In this document: positions 63,704-64,000 of the stretch, piece after piece
Layout: each line of letters starts with the position of its first letter
Position numbering within the stretch: position 1 is the stretch's first letter
Origin: Flammeovirga kamogawensis
GTDB taxonomy: Bacteria > Bacteroidota > Bacteroidia > Cytophagales > Flammeovirgaceae
Assembly: GCF_018736065.1 (NCBI RefSeq)
Contig: NZ_CP076128.1
Span: forward strand, 682,001 to 746,000
Direction: 5' to 3'
DNA: 64,000 nt
Program-made: the position numbers and the translations under genes
The notes under the pieces: generated by a model
Databases searched by the model: none
Told to the model about the DNA's origin: nothing
The model's input: the letters and a program-made list of their open reading frames with translations, nothing else

Positions 63704-64000
63704 ATGGCGTCTTCTTTAGATAAGTCAAATCAAAAAGGATTTGGAACTGCTCCCGTTTTTTTTACATCAATTAGTACTATTCTTGGTGCAATCTTATTTT
63801 TAAGATTTGGCTATGCGGTATCTAATCTCGGTTTGTTATCAGCCTTCTCTATGGTTTTAGTTGGGCATTTGGTAACAATACCTACAGCAATGGCAATTTC
63901 TGAAATTGCAACAAACCAAAAAGTTCAAGGTGGAGGTGTTTATTATATTATTTCTCGTTCTTTCGGTATAACGATAGGAGGTTCAATTGGTATTTCATTA
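63704..64000 (+). CDS. Cation-chloride cotransporter / amino-acid permease, 3'-truncated
   Basis: 99 visible residues from MASSLDKSNQKGFGTAPVFF; the gene continues past the window. GTAPVFFTSISTILGAILFLRFGYAV forms the first helix with the unwound Gly-rich stretch of APC-superfamily carriers, followed by LGLLSAFSMVLVGHLVTIPTAMAISEIATN and the GGGVYYIISRSFG motif. The pattern is nearest to SLC12-type cation-chloride cotransporters. Substrate not determined. Confidence 0.82.
   Translation, partial: MASSLDKSNQKGFGTAPVFFTSISTILGAILFLRFGYAVSNLGLLSAFSMVLVGHLVTIPTAMAISEIATNQKVQGGGVYYIISRSFGITIGGSIGISL

Overview
The window is AT-rich DNA from a free-living member of the Bacteroidota, most likely Cytophagales and plausibly a marine Flammeovirga relative. 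The evidence is a DUF3078 barrel, an HU-SPOR fusion, several GH92 mannosidases, lipoproteins, TAnnTTTG-type promoter elements and many hairpin terminators with A/T-rich flanks. The genus is an inference. Coordinates use the start codons I judged most likely; several open frames extend further upstream without good support.

Layout. 1-6.2 kb: the end of a PD40/OmpA protein (PorE-like), a WYL regulator divergent from an AlkB-type DNA-repair dioxygenase with a perfect inverted repeat between them, then uup and an overlapping secreted vWA protein. 6.2-9.5 kb: the glyoxylate bypass operon aceB-aceA with two copies of a palindromic candidate operator upstream. 9.5-15.2 kb: a small secreted protein, surE, four tandem tRNA-Leu(CAA) genes, a lipoprotein, gcvT, cysM and a DUF3347 lipoprotein. 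15.25-16.63 kb: a complete IS3-family element with terminal inverted repeats and a 3-bp target duplication. 16.7-18.9 kb: hisG-hisD.

19.2-27.2 kb: an envelope energy cluster (TPR protein, outer-membrane barrel, HU-TM-SPOR protein, ExbB/TolQ, ExbD/TolR, TonB/TolA-like). 27.2-29.4 kb: a small papain-like candidate and an acyl-CoA carboxylase beta subunit. 29.7-40.6 kb: an N-glycan catabolic cluster of TAT-exported glycosylasparaginase, GH92, GH20, GH92 and a divergent GH92, with no SusC/SusD pair in view. 40.7-49.3 kb: dnaN, trpS, a gamma-carbonic-anhydrase-like protein, a ferredoxin, a lipoprotein, a 52-aa membrane protein, a DUF3078 barrel, a thioredoxin-like protein and a tail-specific protease. 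49.35-50.01 kb: six identical tandem tRNA-Met(CAU) genes on the minus strand.

50.3-64 kb: START-like protein, mgtE and thiL; an RND/MMPL exporter; ribH; a tight operon of PIG-L deacetylase, a 40-aa membrane microprotein and a sodium:solute symporter; a DUF2911 protein; an AbgT transporter; and the start of a cation-chloride-cotransporter/amino-acid permease.

I found no CRISPR array, phage or classical defence island. The observations most worth following are the WYL/AlkB control region, the aceBA palindromes, the tRNA-Met array with conserved spacer hairpins, the divergent GH92, the microprotein beside the symporter, and the HU-SPOR protein within the Ton/Tol cluster.
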